The notes under the pieces are model-generated. The model worked only from the letters and a program-made list of their open reading frames with translations. It was not told the origin of the DNA and did no database searches. A stretch of 64,000 bases of DNA from Brevibacterium yomogidense. GTDB lineage: Bacteria; Actinomycetota; Actinomycetes; Actinomycetales; Brevibacteriaceae. The stretch lies in NCBI RefSeq assembly GCF_900163715.1, contig NZ_FWFF01000005.1:180931-244930 (forward strand). The letters run 5' to 3'. Of the stretch, positions 16,499 through 25,004 are shown piece after piece; position 1 is the stretch's first letter; every line of letters begins with the position of its first letter. The translations under genes were made by a program, and so were the position numbers.

Positions 16499-19303
16499 AT
16501 GTCGACGACGGATGACCATGCGGACAGCTCTCGCTCGAATGGCTCTCCTTTCGGCGGTGCCCCTTCGGGCGGTTCTCCATCGGGCGGTTCCCCATCGGGC
16601 GGTTCTCCTTCCGGCGGTTTCCCTCCGGGCAGTCCCCCTTCGGCCGACCGCATCACCGATGAGCGCGGGGTCCGCAGTCTGGCGGACGTGCAGACCGCCC
16701 TTGAGTTCGGGCACCCGGTCCTCGGCGATGTCGGGTCCCTGCTGAGCAACCTGCACGTCGCTCCCACCGGTGCTTCCGATGCCGCGGACGCCAACGGCGT
16801 TTCCAACTCGCCCCGCTCTTCCGGTGCATCCGATGCTTCCGATGCCGCTGATTCCGGCCGGACCTCACCTGCACAGTCGTCTGGAGAATCCACGCCGACC
16901 CGACTCGCGGAGGACCTGTCGTCCCATGCCGCGATGGTTGACCGGCTCCGCGCCCACGAACTCGTCCACGTCGCCACCACCGCGCTCACGCTGGCGCTGA
17001 CCCGGCGCAGCTCCGAGGACCGGCTTGCGGACCTGTTCACAGACGAGGGACCCGATCGAGCAGGAACTGACGACACGAGTTCTGAGGGCGCGAATCCAGC
17101 CGACACGAGTTCCAACGACGCGAGTCCAGACGGCGCCGCCACCAGTCTCTCGGCCCCCGCGTCCGGAGTCGACGCCACGTCCCTGAGCCTGGAGGATCCG
17201 GAACGCTTCCTCACACGTGCGGAGTACCTGCTCGAACGCGAACACGAAGCCGTCCTCAACGTGCGGCTGAACGCACGGACGGGTGATTCGCGCCGACGCG
17301 TCGGGCTCGCACTCACCGCGTACATCGGGATGCCCCTCCTTCTGCGGTCCATGCTCGCCGGTGAGATCCGGTTCAATCGGTGGGAGGGACTCACGCGCAA
17401 GCTGAAGCACCTGCCGCTCACACACCTGCATGCACTCGACGAATTCCTCGCCGGGCTGGACCCTCGCTACTCCCTGGGCCAGTTCCTCCAGCACGCAGCG
17501 TCCTTCCTCGCTCAGTTCGAGACCAAGCCGGTCCTGGCGGCCCGGGCACGGACCGAGCGCAGCGTCTGGGTCGAGCACCTGCCGGACGGCCTCGCGATCC
17601 ACTGCATGAAGGGACCCGCCGCCCTCATCGAGGCCCGCCACGCAGCCTCGAGGGCAGCGGCCTCCGCGATCTGGAAGAACCAGCTCACCACCATGACCGT
17701 CACTCGCGCAGGTCGCCCACTGCACACCGACGGCAGGTCCGGACCGACTGATGCTGACGAGCTGCCCGACCTGAGCCGGCTCTCACGGGCAGATGACCGT
17801 TCGATCCGCCAGCTGATGTTCGACGTCCTCATCGGTGCAACTCCGCGCACGCAGACAGTCCTGGAGCGGCTGACCGAAAACGGCGAGACGGCCGAGCGCT
17901 ACCACGTCGACATCGAGTGCCCTGATGAGGCGACCCTCCTCCGCAAGCGGGCGACTGTCGTCGTGACCGTCCCGATGACCACACTCCTGGGACTGGACGA
18001 CAGGCCAGGCACTATCGCCGGCGAACCCATCCCCGCGGACATGGCCCGCAGCATCGCCGGATCCTCCAAATTCTGGTATCGCATGCTCACCGATCCGGCG
18101 ACGGGGCAGGTTCTCGACGAGGTCGCACTCAAGTACAAACCGGACAAGGCCACCCGCTTGTCCGTGCTCGGCAAATGGCGGACGTGCACGCTTCCCGGGT
18201 GCAGCAGACCGGCGCAGGAATGCGAGATAGACCACGGCATCCCGTTCAATCACGAGCACCCCGAACGCGGAGGCAGGACTGAACCTGCCAACCTGCACCC
18301 TCTCTGCGTCGCACACCACCAGGCGAAGACGGAAGGCCGCATCCGCATGCGTCGCACGACGGACGGTGGGGTCGACTGGCTCCTTCCTCTGGGCACGACA
18401 GCCACGACCGTCGCTCCGTCCCTGGATGACGGCGGAATCCTCACGGCGGCGTGCGCGCCAGCGGATTCAGAAGCGCGACGCGACGCGCGGCACACCATCG
18501 AGCGGCGGACGATCCGTGACCCGCAGACGAACCGCCGCGTGGCTGATGCTGCGTTCGATCAGGCCGGAAGGGAGTTCTTCGCTGCGGAGCACGCCCGTTC
18601 GAAACGCCAGACGGTACGGGCCGCGGAGGCGGCGGGCATCGTCCGGGAACAGATCCGCGTACAGCGCTGGGAGGAGGAGGCGCGTCAAGAGCTGCGGGCC
18701 CGAACGGACCGACTCCGGGAGCAGGAAGCGCACGTGCGGAAGCGGGAACGGAACGTGGCACGCGACGAACGGCTCGCCTCGCTCGCTCACGCAAGAGCAG
18801 AGGCGAAGCTCGAGGAGGCCACAAGGCGGGCCGCACCGTCTGCTCCACCACGGCCCGCTGCGGAACGGGTCCGGTACCGGACACTCATCCCGATGCGCAT
18901 CGAACACTTCGAGTTCGGTCACGGACGGACCGGCAGCCTCTACACCCCGGTGTTCTTCGGGGCGCAGCCCCTGCGCACCGGCGAGGATCCGCGCGACAGC
19001 ACAACGCACGACGAGCAGAGCGGGTCAGATGATTCGCGCTCGGATGCGCGGCTCTCCGCCGTCGAAGACGAGATGGCATCCAGCCTCCACGACGCCTGCG
19101 CCCGACAGCAGATCGTGATCGTCGATGAACGCTTCGACCAGTACCGCCCTCCGGAGCCCTCACCCACGTCACAGGTGGAGCCACAGCCAGAGACACGGCC
19201 ACAGACACGGCCAGAGACTGAGACTGAGACTGAGACAGGGGCTGAGCCGACGTCAGAGACACCATCCGCTGACGACGTCGATGACGATCCGCCGCCGTTC
19301 TAG
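16499..19303 (+). CDS. DUF222 / HNH endonuclease domain protein (13E12-repeat type)
   Basis: A 934-residue protein. The start follows GGAAGGAGG. Order: a Ser/Gly/Pro repeat (SGGSP units, residues about 18-45), a DUF222 region (about 130-500), an HNH motif at about 567-615 (CTLPGCSRPAQECEIDH ... HPLCVAHHQAK), a coiled-coil rich in Arg/Glu (about 700-790) and an acidic Thr/Glu/Pro tail. Such proteins are common, often multicopy, in actinobacteria; their role is not settled. HNH domains nick or cut DNA. This copy is long because of its extra repeats and coiled coil. Confidence 0.85.
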   Translation: MSTTDDHADSSRSNGSPFGGAPSGGSPSGGSPSGGSPSGGFPPGSPPSADRITDERGVRSLADVQTALEFGHPVLGDVGSLLSNLHVAPTGASDAADANGVSNSPRSSGASDASDAADSGRTSPAQSSGESTPTRLAEDLSSHAAMVDRLRAHELVHVATTALTLALTRRSSEDRLADLFTDEGPDRAGTDDTSSEGANPADTSSNDASPDGAATSLSAPASGVDATSLSLEDPERFLTRAEYLLEREHEAVLNVRLNARTGDSRRRVGLALTAYIGMPLLLRSMLAGEIRFNRWEGLTRKLKHLPLTHLHALDEFLAGLDPRYSLGQFLQHAASFLAQFETKPVLAARARTERSVWVEHLPDGLAIHCMKGPAALIEARHAASRAAASAIWKNQLTTMTVTRAGRPLHTDGRSGPTDADELPDLSRLSRADDRSIRQLMFDVLIGATPRTQTVLERLTENGETAERYHVDIECPDEATLLRKRATVVVTVPMTTLLGLDDRPGTIAGEPIPADMARSIAGSSKFWYRMLTDPATGQVLDEVALKYKPDKATRLSVLGKWRTCTLPGCSRPAQECEIDHGIPFNHEHPERGGRTEPANLHPLCVAHHQAKTEGRIRMRRTTDGGVDWLLPLGTTATTVAPSLDDGGILTAACAPADSEARRDARHTIERRTIRDPQTNRRVADAAFDQAGREFFAAEHARSKRQTVRAAEAAGIVREQIRVQRWEEEARQELRARTDRLREQEAHVRKRERNVARDERLASLAHARAEAKLEEATRRAAPSAPPRPAAERVRYRTLIPMRIEHFEFGHGRTGSLYTPVFFGAQPLRTGEDPRDSTTHDEQSGSDDSRSDARLSAVEDEMASSLHDACARQQIVIVDERFDQYRPPEPSPTSQVEPQPETRPQTRPETETETETGAEPTSETPSADDVDDDPPPF

Positions 19304-19337
19304 GAACCACTCGGGGAAGAAGCGCACACCACGCAGA

Positions 19338-19373
19338 GCGGGGCCCTGGATCCCACAGGATCCAGGGCCCCGC
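19338..19373. terminator. Bidirectional terminator between convergent genes
   Basis: A perfect 16-bp stem (19338-19353 with 19358-19373) has the 4-nt loop CACA. It lies between the HNH gene (plus) and the aldehyde dehydrogenase gene (minus). Confidence 0.85.
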
Positions 19374-19486
19374 CAGGTGCGCTGACAGCTGGTCACTCAC
19401 AAGGACTGCTCACTGACATGCGATTGACTCAGTCACCAGTGGTTTGCTCACCAGCCAGCGTGCGGCTGACCAGCCAGCGCTTGTCC

Positions 19487-20869
19487 TCAGCGCTTCTTCT
19501 TGAAGACCAGCTGCTTGTTGACGAACTCATCCATCGCCAGCGGTCCCAGCTCACGGCCGACACCCGAACGCTTCACACCACCGAACGGCAGGTGCTCACG
19601 CGAACCCTCCGGCGTGTTCAGGAACACCATGCCAGCCTCGATCTTCGAACCGACACGCTCCGCACGCTCCAGATCATCAGAGAACACCGCAGAACCCAGA
19701 CCGAACGGCGTATCGTTCGCAAGCTCCACAGCCTCGTCATCAGACCCGACCTTGAACAGCATGAACGCCGGACCGAACAGCTCCTCGTGGTAACCGCGCA
19801 TCCCGGGCTTCACACCTTCGAACACCACCGGCTGCACATACGAACCCGGAGTGTCATAGGCATCGCCACCCGCCAGCACCGTCGCGCCACCGGCCTTCAC
19901 CGCGTCGACCTGCTCCATGAAGCGCTCACGCGCCGCCGGCGACGAAAGCGGCGACAGACCCGTATCACCCGTCGACGGATCCGCAGGGATCGCAGCCTTC
20001 GCCAGGCTCGTCAGCTCAGAGGCGAACTCGTCATAGATGTCCTCCATGACGATCATCCGCTTCGGCGAGTTGCACGCCTGACCGTTGTTGCCCATCCGCG
20101 CCTGGAAGAACGTCTTCGCAGACTTCTTCACATCCGACGAATCCAGCAGGACGTACGGATCCGAGCCGCCCATCTCCAGGACGACCTTCTTGAGGTTCTT
20201 GCCCGCTTCCGCAGCGACCGCGGAACCGGCACGCTCCGAACCGGTCACCGACACACCCTGGTTCTTCGGCGACGGCAGGATGATGTCCGCCACCTGCTCA
20301 TTCGTCGCGTAGATGTTGATGTACGCGTCCTTCGGCACGCCCGCCTGATGGAAGATCTCCTCCATCACGGCCGACGACTTCGGATCCTGCGGCGCGTGCT
20401 TGAGCAGAATCGTGTTGCCCAGCGCCAGGTTCGGAGCCGCGAACCGCGCCACCTGGTAGTACGGGAAGTTCCACGGCATGATGCCCAGCAGCGAACCGAC
20501 CGGCTTGCGACGCACGAAGGCCTCTTCGTCCTCGCTGGTCCCGCGCAGCTGCTCATCAGCCATGAACGCCTCAGCATGATCCGCGAAGTAGCGGTAGATC
20601 AGCTGGCACAGCTTGATCTCACCCTTCGCCTCCGGGATGGCCTTGCCCATCTCCATGTTGATGATCTCAGCGAGCTCATCAGAGCGCTCGCCGTAGATGT
20701 CCGCAACCTTCGTGAGGATCGCCGCGCGCTCCTGCACAGTCGTCTCGGACCAGCTGGTGAACGCCGCCGCACTGCGATCCTGTGCGTCGACGATCTGCTC
20801 GTCGGTGGCAGTGGGGTATGTTTCCACGACTTCGCCGGTTGCCGGGTTGAGGACCTGATAGATCGACAT
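19487..20869 (-). CDS. NAD(P)+-dependent succinate-semialdehyde-type aldehyde dehydrogenase
   Basis: A 460-residue aldehyde dehydrogenase of the short GabD-like class. The general base Glu (about 233) lies in [10 protein letters not shown], and the catalytic Cys (about 268) in [14 protein letters not shown] at 20869 follows GAGGAG, rejecting a 10-residue extension. It oxidises an aldehyde, probably succinate semialdehyde, to the acid. A second, different enzyme of this superfamily is at 49887-51353. The gene is single, between a terminator and a divergent NTF2-like gene. Confidence 0.87.
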   Translation of the reverse strand: MSIYQVLNPATGEVVETYPTATDEQIVDAQDRSAAAFTSWSETTVQERAAILTKVADIYGERSDELAEIINMEMGKAIPEAKGEIKLCQLIYRYFADHAEAFMADEQLRGTSEDEEAFVRRKPVGSLLGIMPWNFPYYQVARFAAPNLALGNTILLKHAPQDPKSSAVMEEIFHQAGVPKDAYINIYATNEQVADIILPSPKNQGVSVTGSERAGSAVAAEAGKNLKKVVLEMGGSDPYVLLDSSDVKKSAKTFFQARMGNNGQACNSPKRMIVMEDIYDEFASELTSLAKAAIPADPSTGDTGLSPLSSPAARERFMEQVDAVKAGGATVLAGGDAYDTPGSYVQPVVFEGVKPGMRGYHEELFGPAFMLFKVGSDDEAVELANDTPFGLGSAVFSDDLERAERVGSKIEAGMVFLNTPEGSREHLPFGGVKRSGVGRELGPLAMDEFVNKQLVFKKKR

Positions 20870-21088
20870 TGACTGCTCCTCTTCGTGGGGTACGAACACA
20901 ATCGGCGAGTCAGCCGACTAGTGTGGTCTCCACGTTAGGCGGGTCACACGCGCGGAGCAAAGGCAGTCCAGCGGATATGGACGCCCGCATCTACCGACGT
21001 GAGAAGACTTCTTCCCGCAGCGGCTTCAGCGAACGGCTCCACGGACCCGCACGAACACGCCTGCACGAGACGAACGGCCCGCACAAGC

Positions 21089-21134
21089 ACGACTGACACG
21101 TACGACTGACAAACGATCGGCAGCCCAACGATCG
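21089..21134. repeat. Paired direct repeats upstream of the NTF2-like gene
   Basis: ACGACTGACA occurs at 21089-21098 and 21102-21111, and AACGATCG at 21112-21119 and 21127-21134, just before the ribosome-binding site of the downstream gene. They could be regulator half-sites. Confidence 0.5.
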
Positions 21135-21148
21135 ACAACGGAGGACCC

Positions 21149-21502
21149 ATGTCACGCACCGAGGATCTGGCACGCCACTACTACACCGTCGTCGACGCTG
21201 GCGACGCGGACGCGACGGTCGCGCTCTTCGCACCCGACGCCACCTATGACCGCCCCGGCTACGACACGCTCACCGGCCCGCAGATCGGCGAGTTCTACCG
21301 CGGCGCACGCGTCATCGTGTCCGGTGCCCACACCGTCACGGAGATCATCGCCGACGGCCAGCGCGCCGCGATCCGCGGCACGTTCGACGGCGTTCTCAAG
21401 GACGGCGCCGAGGCGCACGAGGGCTTCGCGGACTTCATGGAGTTCGACGATCAGGACCGCATCGCCAAGCGCACCACGTACTTCTTCCGCGCGGCAGTCT
21501 GA
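21149..21502 (+). CDS. SnoaL/NTF2-like fold protein
   Basis: A 117-residue protein with NTF2-like features: an N-terminal helix (EDLARHYYTVVDAGDADATVAL), FAPDATYDRPG and a curved-sheet C-terminus ending in TTYFF. The family includes small isomerases, hydrolases and binding proteins; no catalytic role can be assigned. ACGGAGGA is 6 nt before the ATG. It is divergent from the aldehyde dehydrogenase gene and convergent with the dehydrogenase at 21639. Confidence 0.82.
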   Translation: MSRTEDLARHYYTVVDAGDADATVALFAPDATYDRPGYDTLTGPQIGEFYRGARVIVSGAHTVTEIIADGQRAAIRGTFDGVLKDGAEAHEGFADFMEFDDQDRIAKRTTYFFRAAV

Positions 21503-21522
21503 GAACCTCCAGTCGCCGAGGT

Positions 21523-21605
21523 CCCGGTCACCTAGGCGGTCCCGGTCGCCTAGGCGGTCCCGGTCGCCTAGGCGGTCCCGGTCGCCTAGGCGGTCCCGGT
21601 CACCT
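21523..21605. repeat. 18-bp palindromic tandem repeat, about 4.6 copies
   Basis: The unit CCCGGTCGCCTAGGCGGT repeats at 21523, 21541, 21559 and 21577 (first copy with A at one site), then decays after 21595. Each unit contains the self-complementary CGCCTAGGCG. It fills the space between two convergent genes and can form several short hairpins. Confidence 0.95.
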
Positions 21606-21638
21606 GCGTACCTCTGTCACCTGGGCAGCTCTGTCATC

Positions 21639-22619
21639 TCAGTCGAGGTCGGTCCCACGCCTCCGCAACCGGAGGATCTCCTCCTGGATGCGGTCGCGTT
21701 CACGAGTGATCTCGGGGCGCGGTGGCAGGCCGTAGGCGGCGTCGGCCTGTTCGAAAGCGTCCGCCATCCCATCGTCAGACAGGTCCGGCTCGTGCAGGTC
21801 GATCGCGGCGAACGACGGCCCGATGTGCTCCATGAAGCCGCGCAGCCCCTGCTCTCCCCCGCCCAGGTGCATGCCTTCGAGCGGCCCCACCGCCGCCCAG
21901 CGCAGACCCAGCGAGCCCTTGACGACCGCGTCCAGCCCCTCGACGTCCACGACGCCGGTCTGCACCAGATGGACCGCCTCCCGCAGCATCGCGTTCTGCA
22001 GGCGGTTGCCCACGAACCCGCGCGTCTCTCGAGCGAGTGCGACGGGCTCGCGGCCGTATGCCCGGTAGGTCTCAAGCGCTCGCTCCACTGAGCTCTGCGC
22101 AGTCCTCTCTCCGGGTACCACCTCGACGAGCGGCATGATGTGCGGCGGGTTGAACGGATGCCCGATGAGCATCCGCGCGGCCGCGGCGTCTGACAGATCA
22201 GCGGCGATCCGAGTCGGCAGGATCGCGGACGACGACGAGACGAGCAGAGCGTCCGCAGCCGCGGCCTCGGCGAGTTCCACGAAGAGCGCGGCCTTCGCGT
22301 CCGGCCGTTCCGGACCGCTCTCTTGGACCAGCTCGGCGCCGTCGGCCGCCTCCGCCGCAGAAGTCGCGAGATCGACCGCGTCCGGGCTGACTCCGGCGGA
22401 GGCGACGACCGTGTTCACGACCTCGGCGAGGTCCGGCCGGGGGTCGAAGACGGTGACGTGCGAACCGTAGGAGGCGAAGAGCCTCACCCACGACAGCCCG
22501 ATCGTCCCCGCCCCGATGACGGCGACCTGAGACGGGACCTGACGCTGGGACTCGGGCGACTGCGACTGCGGTGGCTGCGATGGATGCGAAGAGGCTGAGT
22601 TCTGGACGCTCGATTCCAT
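21639..22619 (-). CDS. 3-hydroxyacyl-CoA dehydrogenase family protein, carnitine-dehydrogenase-like
   Basis: A 326-residue protein: low-complexity N-terminus (Gln/Ser/Pro), Rossmann motif VIGAGTIGLSW, GHPFNPPHIMPLVEVVPGE and a C-terminal domain containing GLRWAAVGP. It is related to the cdhA product but differs in the C-terminus; 3-hydroxy acid or carnitine-type substrates are possible. The start has TACTGT (22626-22631) 6 nt upstream, suggesting a leaderless message. It is a single gene, divergent from the GNAT gene. Confidence 0.82.
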   Translation of the reverse strand: MESSVQNSASSHPSQPPQSQSPESQRQVPSQVAVIGAGTIGLSWVRLFASYGSHVTVFDPRPDLAEVVNTVVASAGVSPDAVDLATSAAEAADGAELVQESGPERPDAKAALFVELAEAAAADALLVSSSSAILPTRIAADLSDAAAARMLIGHPFNPPHIMPLVEVVPGERTAQSSVERALETYRAYGREPVALARETRGFVGNRLQNAMLREAVHLVQTGVVDVEGLDAVVKGSLGLRWAAVGPLEGMHLGGGEQGLRGFMEHIGPSFAAIDLHEPDLSDDGMADAFEQADAAYGLPPRPEITRERDRIQEEILRLRRRGTDLD

Positions 22620-22690
22620 CTCTCCACAGTACGTCCGGCCACACCGCTTCCAGCGGAGAACCGCATCCCAACCCGAGTCAGTGGCACAAT

Positions 22691-23650
22691 ATGTCCATGG
22701 AGACGCACGTCACACATCCGATCGGTCAGGAGCACCTCGCGGCCGCAGAGGAAGAGCTCCGAGATGCTCTCGACAGCGCGGGCATCGATGTACGGATCAT
22801 CGAATCCGCGGAGGCCGCGGCCGAGGCCTCCCTGCTGCTCGACGAGATCTGGAGCGTGACGGGATCCGGCACCACGGTGCTGGAACCCAGCCTCTTCATC
22901 GCCCTGGCGCACGCCAAGAACTACACCGCCGCGGCGTACGACCGGAGCAGCGGGAACATGCTCGGCGTGACAGTGGGATTCTTCGCCGCCCCCGTCGGGA
23001 AGTCGATGCACTCGCACGTCGCCGGTGTGCGGCACGAAGCGGTGGGCCGCGGCATAGGCGCCGCCATGAAGCTCCACCAGCGCCTGTGGTGCCTGGAGCA
23101 CGGCATCACGCACATGACCTGGACGTTCGACCCCCTCATCGCGCGCAACGCCTACTTCAACATCACGCGTCTGGGCGCCCTCCCCACCGAGTACCACCCG
23201 GACTTCTACGGGCAGATGCGCGACGGCGTCAACGCCGGCCACGCCTCCGACCGCGCGTTCGTGGAGTGGGACCTCACCGCGGCCATGCAGGACCGGTCCG
23301 ACGCCGGTCTGTCCGATGCCAAGCCGCCCAATGCGGAACAGTCTGATGCCAGTCCGTCCAATGCCGGCCAGCCTGATGCAACGCAGCGGGATTCAGCCTC
23401 CGACGACGCCGTCGCGGCCGTGCGGATCGACGACACCGACGGCAGTCCACTGGAGTTCGACGTGCCGCGCGAGGCGACACTGATCTCCATCGAGATGCCC
23501 AGCGACATCGAGACGCTGCGCGGCACGGACCCGGCACTCGCCTCACGCTGGCGGGAGGCTGTCCGCCGAGCGTTCCTCGAGCTGTTCGCCGACGGGTGGA
23601 AGGTCACCGGCTTCCGCCGCAGCGGCGCCTACCTCCTCACCCACCCCTGA
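22691..23650 (+). CDS. GNAT-superfamily acyltransferase-like protein (COG3375-like)
   Basis: A 319-residue protein with a GNAT-like core: the segment HVAGVRHEAVGRGIGAAMKL resembles the acetyl-CoA loop (R-x2-G-x-G/A). A repetitive linker (about 197-230; units such as SDAKPPNAEQ and SDASPSNAGQ) interrupts the C-terminal region. Substrate unknown. Two ATG codons, 22691 and 22697, are possible; no clear ribosome-binding site is visible and CACAAT just upstream may be a -10 for a leaderless start at the second. Confidence 0.75.
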   Translation: MSMETHVTHPIGQEHLAAAEEELRDALDSAGIDVRIIESAEAAAEASLLLDEIWSVTGSGTTVLEPSLFIALAHAKNYTAAAYDRSSGNMLGVTVGFFAAPVGKSMHSHVAGVRHEAVGRGIGAAMKLHQRLWCLEHGITHMTWTFDPLIARNAYFNITRLGALPTEYHPDFYGQMRDGVNAGHASDRAFVEWDLTAAMQDRSDAGLSDAKPPNAEQSDASPSNAGQPDATQRDSASDDAVAAVRIDDTDGSPLEFDVPREATLISIEMPSDIETLRGTDPALASRWREAVRRAFLELFADGWKVTGFRRSGAYLLTHP

Positions 23651-23664
23651 GGAGCCGTCGAGTT

Positions 23665-23760
23665 ACCCGCAGGTCAGCTCACCCAGCCGTCCGGTCACCC
23701 GCGGGTCACCTCACCCAGCCGTCGGGCCGCCCGCAGGTCAGCTCACCCTGCGCTCGGCTC
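23665..23760. repeat. 32-bp tandem repeat, 3 imperfect copies
   Basis: Units begin at 23665, 23697 and 23729 and share CCCGCAGGTCAGCTCACCC with small changes. The third copy includes the stop codon (23743-23745) and last codons of the SUKH-like gene, so the spacer looks like tandem copying of that gene's 3' end. Confidence 0.9.
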
Positions 23761-24336
23761 ACCCAGCTGCTGGCTGAGCCATGCGGGGAAGGGATCCGCA
23801 TCGACCTCGGGGAGCTCGTCGGGAACCCGCTCCCCCGTCACGTCCTCGACCCACGCACGGAAATCCGCGACGGCCTCGCGCGCCTCGTCGTCCTCGCGTT
23901 CAAGCCCCAGTGTGAACTCCTGCAGCTCGTCGTATCCGACCGCGAGCAGTCTCACCAGGTCCCGCGCGCTGTCCGCGACGGTGAAACCGCTCCCGTCGCT
24001 GAGGACCACCGCTCTGAGAGTCCCGCCGCTCGGATCCTCGACGCCACCCGCATCCCACAGCGCGAGGATCCCGCCATCGCCGGAGGCCTCCGCCACCGGC
24101 AGCAGCGCCGCATGCGCGGGGTGAGACGTGTCGAACCATCCTTCGAGCGTCAGGTTCGGCGCGAACACCGGCCCCATCACCCCGTCCTCGCCGTCGTACG
24201 GGGTGAGGCAGTAACCCGCGGGCGCATCCTCGCCGAACCCACGATCCTCCATCCACTGCCACGCCCGCTGGAGGATCTCGGGAATCGCAGTCCAGTCCGG
24301 TCGCTCGGCCGCCAGTTCGTGGGCGAAGCGCGTCAT
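23743..24336 (-). CDS. SMI1/KNR4 (SUKH)-like protein
   Basis: A 197-residue acidic protein. The central region ASGDGGILALWD ... VVLSDGSGFTVADSARDLVRLLAVGYDEL resembles SUKH proteins, many of which are immunity proteins; no toxin was seen nearby. ATG at 24336 follows GGAG by 8 nt. It is the third gene of an apparent operon with a GyrI-like protein and an acyl-CoA ligase. The assignment is by pattern only. Confidence 0.55.
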   Translation of the reverse strand: MTRFAHELAAERPDWTAIPEILQRAWQWMEDRGFGEDAPAGYCLTPYDGEDGVMGPVFAPNLTLEGWFDTSHPAHAALLPVAEASGDGGILALWDAGGVEDPSGGTLRAVVLSDGSGFTVADSARDLVRLLAVGYDELQEFTLGLEREDDEAREAVADFRAWVEDVTGERVPDELPEVDADPFPAWLSQQLGEPSAG

Positions 24337-24371
24337 GTGCGCGGCTCCGTCTGACACTCCATGCAGAGTCC

Positions 24372-25004
24372 TCAGCCTTCCAGAGCCGTGAATAGGTCTG
24401 TGCGCAGCGTCGCGGGGTCCATGTCCGGTGTCGGCTCCGTCGTGTAGACCTCCCAGAACGGCATAGCCACCCGATGGCCCTGCGACTCGAGTGCACCCAT
24501 GAACGTCTGCCACGCCTCACCCAAGCGGTCGTAGCCGCCCAGGTGCGCCGCTGTCGCGATCCGACCGCCCGGCAGCGCCGAGGCCCGCGCGACGAGCGCG
24601 AATGACGCACCCTCAGCACTGCCCGGGACCTCGGCACCGTCCAGAACCTCAGCACTGCCCGGGACCTCCACCTCGCCGAGGTCCAATTCGCCGTCCAGCA
24701 CACGGTCCACCGGGATGCCCACCTCGAGGTCGACCGTCTCGCCCGGCACCCGCGAGTAGAGCGCGAACGCAGCACCCACGGGCTGCACCCCCGCCTGCCC
24801 CAGTGCGGGGAACAGGCGGGAGAACACACCGTCGAACAGCACCGGCAGGTGGGCCGCGGGGAACCCCTCCACACGCACCGTCGCAGTCACCTGTTCGGCG
24901 GCCTCGGTGACGTCCGGCCGTGAGGGCACGGGGACCGCTGAATCTCCACCAGCAGAGTCCCCACCAGCAGAGCCCCGATCAGCAGAGCCAGCCCCGCCGG
25001 TCAT
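24372..25004 (-). CDS. GyrI-like (effector-binding) domain protein
   Basis: A 210-residue protein. After a Gly/Ser/Asp repeat N-terminus it has the elements of a GyrI/AraC-effector-binding fold: an N-terminal strand region, the PVGAAFALYSRVPGETVDLEVGIPV segment and the C-terminal GGYDRLGEAWQTFMGALESQGH and FWEVYTTEP. These bind small molecules. The ATG overlaps the acyl-CoA ligase stop by one base (TGATG). A 22-bp duplication (24611-24632 and 24647-24668) encodes a repeated EVPGSAE segment. Confidence 0.75.
   Translation of the reverse strand: MTGGAGSADRGSAGGDSAGGDSAVPVPSRPDVTEAAEQVTATVRVEGFPAAHLPVLFDGVFSRLFPALGQAGVQPVGAAFALYSRVPGETVDLEVGIPVDRVLDGELDLGEVEVPGSAEVLDGAEVPGSAEGASFALVARASALPGGRIATAAHLGGYDRLGEAWQTFMGALESQGHRVAMPFWEVYTTEPTPDMDPATLRTDLFTALEG

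Noticed and set aside
21523..21605. Possible CRISPR array
   Set aside because: Units are contiguous, have no unique spacers, and there are no cas genes.
21246..22091. Frame containing SR-type repeats RSPRRSRSPRRS
   Set aside because: It is the out-of-frame reading of the 18-bp tandem repeat and then antisense of the dehydrogenase gene.
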